25,770 bases of DNA from a virus, in IMG/VR virus record IMGVR_UViG_3300044941_000045, positions 1-25,770 of that record; one strand, given 5' to 3'. The translations under genes were made by a program, and so were the position numbers. A model generated the notes under the pieces. The model was not told the DNA's origin. It saw nothing but the letters and a program-made list of their open reading frames with translations, and ran no database searches. Each line of letters starts with the position of its first letter. Position 1 is the first letter of the stretch. Positions 8,262-16,824 of this stretch are shown here, piece after piece.

Positions 8262-8529
8262 AATCAGAGAGACAATGAATGAGGTCGGGAAGGTAACGGA
8301 TAAAGAGAGTAAAGAGATTAAATATATCCGAATACAGCCTTCCAATCGGTCAAGACAAAACGGACAAGGAGAACAAGTCTTTGCAAAATGGAAAATATTT
8401 TTACCACCTGGCATTGATATATTGTCTACAGATAAGATAGAGTATGAAAATGATATTTACTCAATATTAGAATTGTATAAAGTTAGAGACAGATTTGACA
8501 AGCATCATCATACGGAGGTTTGGATATGA
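8251..8529 (+). CDS. Head closure / head-tail joining protein
   Basis: A 92-residue protein with a beta-strand-rich middle (KWKIFLPPGIDILSTDKIEYENDIYSI is the region; residues about 45-72), a pattern common to SPP1 gp16/HK97-type head closure proteins in which a small barrel reads '..lpp..di...D.i...g..Y.i'. ATG 8251 has AGGTGA at 8240-8245; a GTG at 8242 is in frame but is itself part of that Shine-Dalgarno. It lies between the minor head and gp10-like genes, the expected place for a neck protein. Confidence comes mainly from context and the fold-like pattern. Confidence 0.6.
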   Translation: MLLRIRETMNEVGKVTDKESKEIKYIRIQPSNRSRQNGQGEQVFAKWKIFLPPGIDILSTDKIEYENDIYSILELYKVRDRFDKHHHTEVWI

Positions 8530-9038
8530 GTCTATCATATAAATTAAATACTAAGTCATTTGAATCAGGCATTAAAAAGTTATCGGGAGATATTGAATCA
8601 GTATTAAAGGACTCATTGGAAGAAGTCGGATTGCGAGTAGTAGTCGATGCAGTGCAGCAATCACCTAAGACGCCAATACTAGATGGATTTTTGACAGGCG
8701 CATTTACCGTCACTGTAACAGGCAGAGACCCAATCAAGCCCAGAGAATATCCTAGTGGCGGAGCAACAGGGAAAGAGTCAAAACAGACATTAGATGCTGA
8801 TTTAATTGCACCAATTGACACTGCGGGAATGGAAAAATACGAAGTTAGAATCGGGAATAGCATGAAATACGCTGCGAGATTGCATGAGTATCCGTTCCAA
8901 CCAGGTTTCTGGTCTGAAAAAAGAGGAGGAGTTGGATACAAGTTTTTATCCTCTAAGATATACAACAATGGAGTCAAATACAGAGATTTGTTAGCGGGAT
9001 TTATTCGGAAAAGATTAAATAGGAAGTTGTACTTATGA
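8526..9038 (+). CDS. HK97 gp10-like neck/tail protein
   Basis: A 170-residue protein starting at ATG 8526, preceded by GGAGG at 8514-8518 and overlapping the previous stop (ATGA). The N-terminal helix (DIESVLKDSLEEVGLRVVVDA) followed by SPKTPILDGFLTGAFTVTV and later YAARLHEYPF matches HK97 gp10-type proteins, where 'P.dtG.Lr.S' and 'YA.yvE.Gt' mark the family. Such proteins act at the head-tail junction or in tail completion. A glycine-rich stretch (GFWSEKRGGVGYKFLSS) carries the typical C-terminal strand before the basic end. Confidence 0.65.
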   Translation: MSLSYKLNTKSFESGIKKLSGDIESVLKDSLEEVGLRVVVDAVQQSPKTPILDGFLTGAFTVTVTGRDPIKPREYPSGGATGKESKQTLDADLIAPIDTAGMEKYEVRIGNSMKYAARLHEYPFQPGFWSEKRGGVGYKFLSSKIYNNGVKYRDLLAGFIRKRLNRKLYL

Positions 9039-9448
9039 TCATAATTACCGATTATTTGCTATTTGATTTAAAACAAAACTTCCCACAAGGGAATGCTATA
9101 CCTTTTCCGATCAAAGGAAACCCACAAAGTTTCATTCTGGTTATGCCGCCACAAGGGAATGAGTCAAGATATTATACAAATGGAATATTCAATGCCTCTC
9201 TTGTTATACAGAACACTGATGCAAGAACGGCTCTCGAAGTTGCTACATCTATATATGATTATTACAGAGATAAGGTAAATTATACGATGGCTTTACCTAA
9301 CACACATGAGCCGCAAGAAACTAAACGCAATCTTTTATTACAATATATTCAGCCTGTGGATAGACCAGTACCTCTTGGCGATGTTGGAAATGGAAGATAC
9401 CAGTACTCACTTAACTTTAATATGATGATAGGAGGATATTCCGAATGA
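9035..9448 (+). CDS. Tail terminator protein
   Basis: A 137-residue protein between the gp10-like and tail tube genes, the usual place of the terminator that caps the tail tube and joins it to the head. Visible pattern: a helix at the N terminus (ITDYLLFDLKQNF), strand FNASLVIQNTDARTALEVATSIYDYY (about residues 50-76), then QPVDRPVPLGDVGNGRYQYSL, similar to terminators with 'p..ig.d..gr..ys.n'. It overlaps both neighbours by four bases. The family is very divergent, so assignment leans on gene order. Confidence 0.6.
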   Translation: MIIITDYLLFDLKQNFPQGNAIPFPIKGNPQSFILVMPPQGNESRYYTNGIFNASLVIQNTDARTALEVATSIYDYYRDKVNYTMALPNTHEPQETKRNLLLQYIQPVDRPVPLGDVGNGRYQYSLNFNMMIGGYSE

Positions 9449-10305
9449 TTATCCAAAAAAGTAAAAACGGCTTCCAATTCTGGGGGCGAGAAGGCGGGAA
9501 GATTGGACCAGCGGCTGCGTTTGCAGACGTTGCAATCCAACCTGATCTCATTGGGACAGTGAGTGCGGGTTCGGCGGGTCCACCGATTGTTAAGTCTTCT
9601 ACACTAACAGGTGTATCCACAACGTTTCTTTCTGATCTCAAGCCAGGAGATTACATAGAGTTGTTGGTATCGCCTAATCCAATCCTTGCGATGGTCGGGG
9701 CAATTGCTACCGATACCTCGCTGACCCTGAAAGATCCAAATAATCCGAGCGAAAATCTTGAGGTTTATATTCCGGCTCTGACAAACTACAGAAAGTTCAA
9801 CGGTTTGTGGCTTGGCAAAACTGCACCAGATGGAATCAATGTCAGCATTGATGAATCTACTGTGGAAACCAAATCGTCTGACAGGGGGGAGTCTGCTGAG
9901 AATGTTTACTCGTCTGGAACCAGCGGGAAGATCGAATTGACTCTGATGGAACCTTCGCTAGAGTCATTGAATAAGCTACTCAAGGGCATGGTCAATGTTA
10001 CACGAGACTCAAATGGACTAATCGTTGCATCTTCCATTGGATCAAGAACCGGATACGATTTTAAAAGAAACGCTATCCAACTTGCGATCATTGAGTACGA
10101 TGGAACACAGATTAGTGCAGATCCTCAAGATCGTTTAGACTGCTTCAAAGTTGCATTCTCAGGTGTGTTTTCTACAACCAAGAATTCGACTGATCAGCAA
10201 GGCGTAACGCTAACAGGCCATATATTCGAAGATGACACTCGTCGAGTGAACGGTATCCCACAGTATATGGCGACTAACTTACCAGCAATGGTATTTGACG
10301 CATAA
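9445..10305 (+). CDS. Major tail protein (tail tube)
   Basis: A 286-residue protein, probable tube subunit stacked in hexameric rings around the tape measure. An N-terminal insert with small strands (residues 30-105) precedes the tube-like core: GINVSIDESTVETKSSDRGE, GTSGKIELTLMEPSLESLNKLL and a strand-rich end (DCFKVAFSGVFSTTKNSTDQ, GVTLTGHIFEDD). The segment 'kiel.l.E.sle.l..ll' is typical of tube proteins. ATG 9445 has AGGAGG at 9430-9435, among the strongest sites here, as suits an abundant protein. It is followed by a small ORF and the chaperones. Confidence 0.8.
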   Translation: MIIQKSKNGFQFWGREGGKIGPAAAFADVAIQPDLIGTVSAGSAGPPIVKSSTLTGVSTTFLSDLKPGDYIELLVSPNPILAMVGAIATDTSLTLKDPNNPSENLEVYIPALTNYRKFNGLWLGKTAPDGINVSIDESTVETKSSDRGESAENVYSSGTSGKIELTLMEPSLESLNKLLKGMVNVTRDSNGLIVASSIGSRTGYDFKRNAIQLAIIEYDGTQISADPQDRLDCFKVAFSGVFSTTKNSTDQQGVTLTGHIFEDDTRRVNGIPQYMATNLPAMVFDA

Positions 10306-10315
10306 GGAGAGATAA

Positions 10316-10486
10316 ATGGAAATCAAAGAAGCTTTTAAAAAGCAAGAGTCAAAAGTCATCCCTCCTGGATGTATTAGAAAAGAGTTTGACGAATATTCGG
10401 TGTTTAAAGAGATTAATGGAGTAAAATACTTCATTGGTTGCAAAAAAACACTCGAAGAAGCTGAAAAATTGTATTGGGAAAAATAA
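10316..10486 (+). CDS. Small hypothetical protein (56 aa) between tail tube and tail chaperone
   Basis: ATG 10316 follows AAGGAGA (10304-10310) with short spacing, and the TAA stop at 10484-10486 shares its last base with the next ATG (TAATG). The product starts MEIKEAFKKQESKVIPPG and ends EEAEKLYWEK; it contains two Cys (PPGCIRKEF and FIGCKKT) and a short strand-turn-strand look. No known family recognised. Position suggests a tail assembly accessory, or a non-structural extra gene riding on the operon. Expression is well supported by the ribosome-binding site and junction. Confidence 0.6.
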   Translation: MEIKEAFKKQESKVIPPGCIRKEFDEYSVFKEINGVKYFIGCKKTLEEAEKLYWEK

Positions 10487-10983
10487 TGAACAACCAAAAG
10501 AAGTTTATTGCTAACCAATATGAGGTTGAAATTTGGGAGGGTGACAAACGTCACCTTCTCAAAATAAACGATGCAACGGGAACATTTCGTTCAATCGAAC
10601 TGGATGAGTTATCTGATGAAACAGTTAAAACCATCAATAAATACAATGAATTGCTGCCTATTGTATCCGATATAATTAAGACCGAACAGATAAAAGAAGA
10701 AGATCATAAGACCTTGGAGTCTTTTGATAAAGTAACAAGAAAAATAAAACAGTTAAACGCTCGATTTATTAAATTAAATGTTAAAGATTGGGAGTCGAAT
10801 ATTGAGTTGATTGACTCTGTCAAGGGAGACGAAAGAGAACTTTTTTTTGCCTCTATTAAAAGAGCATCTCTTGGCATAACGGACGAAAGAGAACAAAGTA
10901 AAAAAAAAGAGCACTCAATGAAATTAATTGGAGAATCAAAAAAGCCAAGTTTAAAAAAGAAGGTTACTCCGAAGAGGAAATAA
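10486..10983 (+). CDS. Tail assembly chaperone (gpG-like)
   Basis: A 165-residue helical, charged protein between tail tube and tape measure, where phages of this type encode chaperones that coat the tape measure before tube polymerisation. ATG 10486 overlaps the previous stop (TAATG); the frame is open upstream to 10474, but the ATG is preferred. The end is very basic (KKPSLKKKVTPKRK) and contains two A-rich slippery stretches, 10902-10908 and 10953-10959. Slippage by -1 near the end leads into the next frame without a stop (see fusion entry). By sequence alone the family cannot be named further. Confidence 0.75.
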   Translation: MNNQKKFIANQYEVEIWEGDKRHLLKINDATGTFRSIELDELSDETVKTINKYNELLPIVSDIIKTEQIKEEDHKTLESFDKVTRKIKQLNARFIKLNVKDWESNIELIDSVKGDERELFFASIKRASLGITDEREQSKKKEHSMKLIGESKKPSLKKKVTPKRK

Positions 10984-11255
10984 ATAACTGGAATATTTAC
11001 GGGATCAACTGGAGAACAAGACTGATGTTAGCGGAAGAATACGAACAAAAAGCCGATAAATACAGAATGCTCTCGATGGTCGCATCATACCCGGAACAAA
11101 TCAAAGCTATAAACAAAAATATTGAAAACTTTGAGAGGGAAGCGTCTGTGTTGCGGGGAGAATATGAAAGCTATGGAGACCCTGTAGTAGCGAAAGAAGT
11201 TCAATCACCTAAGCCAAATGAAGTTTTTAGATTATTACGAGGAGGATTGGCATGA
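10486..11255 (+). CDS. Tail chaperone fusion by -1 frameshift (gpGT-like)
   Basis: Reading 10486-10959, slipping back one base at A AAA AAG, then reading 10959-11255 gives a 256-residue fusion. After the slip the new frame is open and begins EGYSEEEINNWNIYGINWRT, protein-like and without a start codon until 11025, so those residues are otherwise unexplained. The T-like part is helical (LAEEYEQKADKYRMLSMVAS). Lambda gpG/gpGT and most long-tailed phages make the two chaperones this way, the minor product being the fusion. An independent start at ATG 11025 with GGAGA at 11011-11015 is possible as well. The stop overlaps the tape measure start (ATGA). Confidence 0.75.
10953..10959 (+). promoter_or_regulatory. 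Slippery heptamer A AAA AAG for -1 ribosomal frameshift
   Basis: In the frame of the gpG-like gene the codons are TTA AAA AAG AAG, so the heptamer A AAA AAG lies in the correct register, seven codons before the TAA at 10981-10983. This is the heptamer used in E. coli dnaX. A second in-register run, A AAA AAA at 10902-10908, also leads into the same open frame. No strong downstream hairpin was found by eye. Confidence 0.7.
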
Positions 11256-14176
11256 GCACCGGTGCATCTGTAGGATCAATATACTCTTCAATGATCCTAG
11301 ATACCTCTCAGTATGAGCAGGCGTTAAGATCTATTGTTGGCATGACCTCTTCTTCCGCCAAGAAGAATGAAAAAGCTTTTAAAGATACAAGTGATTCAGT
11401 AGATGAAACAACCGATAAATTAAAAAATCAGAAAAAAGAAGTGAACGGTCTTGCGAATGCCTTTCAGGCATTAGGCGGGATCATTGGATCGGCTGCAATA
11501 ATTGGCGGCATGAAGTCAGTCGTTATGGAAGCCGCCAAGTTTGAGACCGTCAAAACTTCATTTGAGGTATTAACCGGGTCAGTGTCTACTGCCACGAAAC
11601 TTCTGAAAGAATTAGACAATATATCGTTAACTACTCCATTCACTCCACAACAGATCCAGGGAGCAGGCAAGACTTTGTTGGCTTTTGGCTTTAACGTTAG
11701 CGAAGTCGGCGATACAATCAAAATGTTAGGTGACGTATCAGCGGGCACCGGGAAGGACTTGAGTGAAATGGCTGTTATCTTTGGGCAAATCAAAGGTGCC
11801 GGTCAACTGATGGGTCAAGACCTGATGCAATTGATCAATGCTGGGTTTAACCCTTTGCAGGTCATGTCCCAAAAGACTGGGAAGTCAATGGCTGAATTAA
11901 AAAAAGAAATGTCTGCCGGGAAGATAACCTATGAACAAGTAGCACAAGCATTTAAAGACGCTACCTCCGAAGGCGGAATGTTTAACAATATGATGGAAAA
12001 ACAAAGCCAGACCCTTGAAGGGTTATTGTCGACGGCTGATGGTAGTTTTGCTGAATTAAAAAAACTTATAGGAGAAGAATTCACTCCCATCATAAAATCT
12101 CTCACATCTGCCTTGATAGGCGTAATAAATTCAATAATTAATTTTAAAAAAGAAAATCCAGCACTTTTTAAAACTATAGTTCAGCTAACAGCTGGTATGG
12201 CTGGTTTATTAGCAGTAATCATCGGCGGTTCAGGATTAATTGCAAGCGTGAAAATGGTTATCCCTGTTATCAAAACATTAGGTCTCACATTTCAAATGTC
12301 CCTTGGACCTATCGGTCTTGTAGCAGCGGCAGTAACAGGATTAGCAGGTGCATATTTACTTCTTCGGAATAGAGCTGAAGAAGCAAGAAAAGCTCAAGCA
12401 AGATCAATCGCAGAACAAAGCGTAAATAATCAAAACATAGATCAACAATTAAAAAGATTTAATCAACTTGTTAAAGCTTCGGATAATGTGCAAACAGTAA
12501 GTGCAAAGCAACGAGAAAGCATAATAAATGATCTGGTCTCGGCAGGATTAAAACTAGAACAAGCACAGTCATTTTTCCATGCCGGAGATACAATCCGGGA
12601 GAACGGCAAGTGGGTTCAATCATATAATTTAAGAAAAGATGCGATCAAAGCATACAGAGAAGAGCTTTTAAGATTAAAAGAATCTGAAAAACAAGTTCAA
12701 GAAGTCTCACCTGTAGCACCGTCAGGCGGGGTAGGCGGGCTGAGGCGAGGTCCGGAAACAGAACCCATGGTTATGGTTGGTTCGTATAACGCAAAACTAG
12801 CGGAGCTTGAAGCAAGATATCAAACGCTTACACAAGAACGAGACAACTATGTAGTTCATGGCTCTGACGCTTGGAATGACTACACAGAAGAGATAGAGCA
12901 AACAGAATTCCAACTGAAAAAATTAAAAGAAGAGATGCAGGCGAATGCAGGAATGTTTGAGCCACTTACAAAAGCATTCGAAGATTTTGGCTTAAAAGCC
13001 TCAAAAATCCTGAAAGCAATATTAGGTGGCACATCTGAACTTATTAATGGATATTCTAACATGCTTAATACGATGGCACAAGCAGAGCAACAAAAATTCC
13101 AAAATACACAACAGCAAATTGGTACTGTTATGGAATATGGCACTGCTATAGTAGACCGTGAATTGCAGAACAGGTTGAAACTGTTCGAAGCGGAAATAGA
13201 CGCCTTACAGTCACAAAAAGATGAGCTGATACGAATCGAAAGGGAGTATCAGATGCGACGTGATGAGATGCGCAATGAAGAGATAGCAAAAATTAGAGCA
13301 AAGATCGAAGAAGAGTATCAGCTAGAAGCAGAGCGTTTGCAAAGAGAGTATGAATTAGATTTAAAAAATCAAGACCAAAACATGGCTTCTGAAGAACAGA
13401 GAAGGTTTAATCAACAAAGATTACAAGAAGAACACTTACAGACATTAAACGACCTTAGAAAGCGTTATAATGAGATGACGGAACAGGAAATTCGCCAGCT
13501 TACAGAGACTATGTCGGAAGAGGATCGTGTAAGATCAGAAAGCCACAAAACAGAGCTTGAAGCAATGGCAGAAAATGAGAAAAGAATCCAAGCTGAAATG
13601 AACAAAGCAAAAGAAGATGCCGACAAAGAAAAGATGCAACTAGAGAAGAAAATGAGACGGTTTGAATGGGTACAGGGGAAAGATGCATTTGAGGCAGGCA
13701 AACAAGCACAAATGGCGTCTATCCAGATCCAAATGGCTCAAGGTCTAATGAGTGCCGCAGTCGCTGGTGCATTGTTAGCCGCTACGGTTCCTGTAATCGG
13801 GTGGGTATTAGGTCCAGCTCTTGGGATTGCTCTTGCTGCTATGGTTGCAAGTGCAGGTATGGCTTCGCTAAGCGCTGTTGGCGCTTCACAATATCCACCT
13901 CCTCCTGCCACTGCATTCGCTCAAGGTGGTCTTGTCACTGGCGGGATGCCTAACAAGGATTCGGTGCCTGCGATGCTTATGCCCGGCGAGCTTGTGGTTC
14001 CAAAGCAAAACTTCGAAGAGGTTGTAGGATCTGTCTCAGATAACAGATCGGGTATGAAGACTGTTAACATAACAGGGAATAATTTTTATGGGATCGAAAA
14101 TCCTATGGACTTCGTCGAACAGGTGAAAGAGATACTTCTTGAAGACTCTAGAATGGCAGTGGGAGCCTTTGCATGA
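11252..14176 (+). CDS. Tail tape measure protein
   Basis: A 974-residue protein that sets tail length and helps DNA ejection. An N-terminal tape-measure domain of the TIGR02675 type is seen at about residues 75-275 (AKFETVKTSFEVLTGSV, LTTPFTPQQIQGAGKTLLAF, GAGQLMGQDLMQLINAGFNP). Hydrophobic membrane-like segments follow at 310-375 (AGMAGLLAVIIGGSGLIAS and GPIGLVAAAVTGLAGAYLLL), then long coiled coil rich in Glu/Gln/Arg (about 640-820), a further hydrophobic stretch (residues 830-875), and the typical C-terminal motif FAQGGLVTGGMPNKDSVPAM then LMPGELVVPK. At about 0.15 nm per residue it predicts a tail near 145 nm. ATG 11252 has GGAGG at 11241-11245. Confidence 0.95.
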   Translation: MSTGASVGSIYSSMILDTSQYEQALRSIVGMTSSSAKKNEKAFKDTSDSVDETTDKLKNQKKEVNGLANAFQALGGIIGSAAIIGGMKSVVMEAAKFETVKTSFEVLTGSVSTATKLLKELDNISLTTPFTPQQIQGAGKTLLAFGFNVSEVGDTIKMLGDVSAGTGKDLSEMAVIFGQIKGAGQLMGQDLMQLINAGFNPLQVMSQKTGKSMAELKKEMSAGKITYEQVAQAFKDATSEGGMFNNMMEKQSQTLEGLLSTADGSFAELKKLIGEEFTPIIKSLTSALIGVINSIINFKKENPALFKTIVQLTAGMAGLLAVIIGGSGLIASVKMVIPVIKTLGLTFQMSLGPIGLVAAAVTGLAGAYLLLRNRAEEARKAQARSIAEQSVNNQNIDQQLKRFNQLVKASDNVQTVSAKQRESIINDLVSAGLKLEQAQSFFHAGDTIRENGKWVQSYNLRKDAIKAYREELLRLKESEKQVQEVSPVAPSGGVGGLRRGPETEPMVMVGSYNAKLAELEARYQTLTQERDNYVVHGSDAWNDYTEEIEQTEFQLKKLKEEMQANAGMFEPLTKAFEDFGLKASKILKAILGGTSELINGYSNMLNTMAQAEQQKFQNTQQQIGTVMEYGTAIVDRELQNRLKLFEAEIDALQSQKDELIRIEREYQMRRDEMRNEEIAKIRAKIEEEYQLEAERLQREYELDLKNQDQNMASEEQRRFNQQRLQEEHLQTLNDLRKRYNEMTEQEIRQLTETMSEEDRVRSESHKTELEAMAENEKRIQAEMNKAKEDADKEKMQLEKKMRRFEWVQGKDAFEAGKQAQMASIQIQMAQGLMSAAVAGALLAATVPVIGWVLGPALGIALAAMVASAGMASLSAVGASQYPPPPATAFAQGGLVTGGMPNKDSVPAMLMPGELVVPKQNFEEVVGSVSDNRSGMKTVNITGNNFYGIENPMDFVEQVKEILLEDSRMAVGAFA

Positions 14177-14967
14177 TTACATATTATATTGAAAACAAAC
14201 GAGGCGAAAGACTAGAGTTAGAACAAAGGCAGAATTACAGAAGAGATCCTCTGGAATTTAAGCCCGAGAAGTCTTTATATGCCAGACAAGGTCAGTTCGG
14301 TGTTATATCGAGAGGCACATTCAAGCAAGCATCAAAAGAGATAAATCTGAAATTTGATATAGTAGAAGAGTCAATTGAACAATACTACTATCAGATCAAC
14401 AGAATCGGAGCATTTTTATATGACCAAAGAAATTCACCGTTTTATTTGTATTCGGTGGAAAGAGGGTCAAGAGCTAAAATTTCCATTTCTGAAATAAAGG
14501 AAAATTATTCGGAAGGTATGGAGACCAAACTTGGATTAAATTGTTCTCTTAAAGTAACCATGGAAGATGCTCTCTGGGAGTCTATATCTGAAGTTCCTGA
14601 AATTGTAACTCTCTTCAATGGAGACTCATTTGACATAGAGCTTAGAGAAGATAGTGTTGATAGTGCTGGAATATTCAAGATCAAGAATTTAGATTCAAGC
14701 CCGAACACTGAATTCGCATTACAGCTAACAAACGGATCGACTGTACAGAATATAATTATCGCCCCGGTTGGGTTCAATGAAAATGAAATAATCACTCTAG
14801 ATTGCTTCAATGGCACAATCCGTCTCGGCAATCAATTTATACAAAATAGAGTGATAGCGGGAGGATTTTTTCCACTACTCCCCGGGATAAATACAATATT
14901 GTATGAATGTCCATCGAATCAGGAAGTAGAAATACAATCTGCTTATAGGATAAGAAGACTTATATGA
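14173..14967 (+). CDS. Distal tail protein (Dit-like)
   Basis: A 264-residue protein following the tape measure, as expected for Dit, the hexameric ring that joins tube to tail tip. The first half reads like a Sipho_tail domain (YYIENKRGERLELEQRQN, LKFDIVEESIEQYYYQINRI, with a Gly-poor two-layer fold), and the second half ends with the characteristic GGFFPLLPGINTILYECP, in which 'f..L.pG.N.i' marks Dit C-terminal galectin-like domains. The segment LDCFNGTIRLGNQ just before it supports this. Overlaps of four bases bind it to both neighbours. Confidence 0.8.
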   Translation: MITYYIENKRGERLELEQRQNYRRDPLEFKPEKSLYARQGQFGVISRGTFKQASKEINLKFDIVEESIEQYYYQINRIGAFLYDQRNSPFYLYSVERGSRAKISISEIKENYSEGMETKLGLNCSLKVTMEDALWESISEVPEIVTLFNGDSFDIELREDSVDSAGIFKIKNLDSSPNTEFALQLTNGSTVQNIIIAPVGFNENEIITLDCFNGTIRLGNQFIQNRVIAGGFFPLLPGINTILYECPSNQEVEIQSAYRIRRLI

Positions 14968-16823
14968 GTTCGTATACAGAATATTATGCGAACGGATTCG
15001 GGATTGGATTATTTCATACTCCGATACTATCTCAGGGGAAGGATATGTTTTTGTACCAAGAGCCTGTATCAGGAGACAATATCAACGAATCAGTTTCTTT
15101 TGGTCTTGCAAATGGTTCATTTTTCACTTCCTATCCGCTTAACGTACCGAACACTATATTTTCTTCTTTTAGGTTTAAAGTAAATCGAGGAGGGAATTGT
15201 CTATCATTTGATTTCGAATTGAATAGATTGCCTGAAGAACCGATCTTAAAGTTCACAACAGTTCAGATTAGGCTCGGAAACGTTGCAAGATTTTTTGGAT
15301 ACATAACAAAACGACCACTAGATGGAGAGGATGGCAATTTAAAGTTTTCAGGTCATGGGACTGTTCACAGGCTAGAGAAGAGAAAAATATTTAACGATGA
15401 AAAATATTTAATAAGCGAAATAGAAGAATCGGGATCGAATATGATCATTACTCTAACAGGGGCAAGTCTTGGGTCGATTGTAGGACAAAAGATTGTAGTA
15501 AGAGAGCATATCGAAGATAAAAATAATGGGATCTTCGATGTAATATCTAACACCTCAAATACTATTACAGTTCTTAACCCCTCAAGGGTAGCTTCTACTA
15601 CTGTATCTGGACAAGCTGTTATATTGCCGACTTATTGGACAGACTCAATCCTGATATCAGAATTTTTGAAACAAACTTTAGAAAATAACTTAAATAAATC
15701 CAATGTCGAATATGTAGCATCTAAGATTGAAGAGACGACAGGAGTCGTTACAGCCGGAGCATCTAACTTTGAAGGAATGGAGTTTTCAAGGTTCCAAAGA
15801 GTCATCGAAAACATTTTATCGAATCAATATTGGTTTGGAGTTGACGGGCAAAATCAGTTTTTTTTGAAAAAGAAACCCTCTGGAAAGATAGATACTTTTT
15901 TTGCGGGATTTAATCTTCCAGAAGGGTCTATAAAAATTGATGAGGATGTGGAGGGGAATGCAATTACGATATTTAGATCGGGGAGCAAAGATGGTCGTCG
16001 CCGTGGGTCTGTTATAGCAGGCACCGCATCGGATGCTACTTCTATTGCAAAATATGGTGAGTCGGCTTATGACGAAGAGATACCTGCTTGGCTATCCAAC
16101 GAAACGGGGCAGTTATACGCTGAAAACTGGCTTGAATTTATGAAAAATCCTTCAATTAAAGCTGAAGCAAAAAACATGCCGTATCGCTGGTATGAGTTCG
16201 GAACGTACGGATATGTGACTGAGGCTGGAAATTGGAATTTTGATCTGTTAGATTTTGACTCTTTAACAGGATGGATCACGGGCGGAGACATTGAAGCTAC
16301 CTTGTCGAATAATACTCTTGTCAATGGAGCATTCTCCCATAGGCTTGAACTGTCTCTAGATTCCATCGGTCAAACACACGTTAAGACTGGATTAAACTTC
16401 CTTGTTGCAGGCGGAAATAGTATATCATTTTATCTCCGATCTAATACACCTGTTAAGATTCGGGTCGGGTTCGGAGTCTCTTGGACAGACAAGACATTTG
16501 ATATAGCTGCGTTAGGTCTTAATCGCTTCGAGCTTATTAAAATATATATACAAGGATGGGGGATTAGAAAAATTGAAGAGATAGGATTTGAGATATTGGA
16601 GTGTGAAGCTACCACTACAATATTTTTAGATTATATGACCATAAATCAGTTCTCGAACAAGCACTATGAGCTTGAATTGGATGAAGTTGAATATGTCTTT
16701 GAATCACATGAGAGGAAGTGTAATCTTAAGTTTGGGGATACCAGAAGAAACCCAGGATTCGGAGAATTTGTTGCAGGAATTAAAGCACAAGTAGAATTAA
16801 GTAAATTAATGTTGAGAGAATAA
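14964..16823 (+). CDS. Tail hub (Tal-like) protein with inserted beta-sandwich
   Basis: A 619-residue tail-tip protein directly after Dit, the place of the hub that closes the tube. An N-terminal beta-rich part (SFRFKVNRGGNCLSFDFELN, then TTVQIRLGNVARFFGYITKRP) resembles hub domain 1 of gp27/Tal proteins, in which 'v.i.lG....fqG.I' is typical; the middle (ENILSNQYWFGVDGQNQFFL) continues the hub fold. Between about residues 425 and 560 lies a distinct beta-sandwich resembling a carbohydrate-binding module (DFDSLTGWITGGDIEATLSN at its start, and a pattern of SFYLRSNTPVKIRVGF). The hub then resumes (YELELDEVEYVFESHERKCN). No peptidase motif is visible. It may bind surface glycan as well as build the tip. 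Confidence 0.7.
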   Translation: MSSYTEYYANGFGIGLFHTPILSQGKDMFLYQEPVSGDNINESVSFGLANGSFFTSYPLNVPNTIFSSFRFKVNRGGNCLSFDFELNRLPEEPILKFTTVQIRLGNVARFFGYITKRPLDGEDGNLKFSGHGTVHRLEKRKIFNDEKYLISEIEESGSNMIITLTGASLGSIVGQKIVVREHIEDKNNGIFDVISNTSNTITVLNPSRVASTTVSGQAVILPTYWTDSILISEFLKQTLENNLNKSNVEYVASKIEETTGVVTAGASNFEGMEFSRFQRVIENILSNQYWFGVDGQNQFFLKKKPSGKIDTFFAGFNLPEGSIKIDEDVEGNAITIFRSGSKDGRRRGSVIAGTASDATSIAKYGESAYDEEIPAWLSNETGQLYAENWLEFMKNPSIKAEAKNMPYRWYEFGTYGYVTEAGNWNFDLLDFDSLTGWITGGDIEATLSNNTLVNGAFSHRLELSLDSIGQTHVKTGLNFLVAGGNSISFYLRSNTPVKIRVGFGVSWTDKTFDIAALGLNRFELIKIYIQGWGIRKIEEIGFEILECEATTTIFLDYMTINQFSNKHYELELDEVEYVFESHERKCNLKFGDTRRNPGFGEFVAGIKAQVELSKLMLRE

Positions 16824-16824
16824 T

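Noticed and set aside
8483-8977. 164-codon open frame on the - strand
   Set aside because: It lies fully opposite the well-supported gp10-like gene, has no ribosome-binding site and no recognisable protein pattern; the same applies to the other - strand frames in the window.
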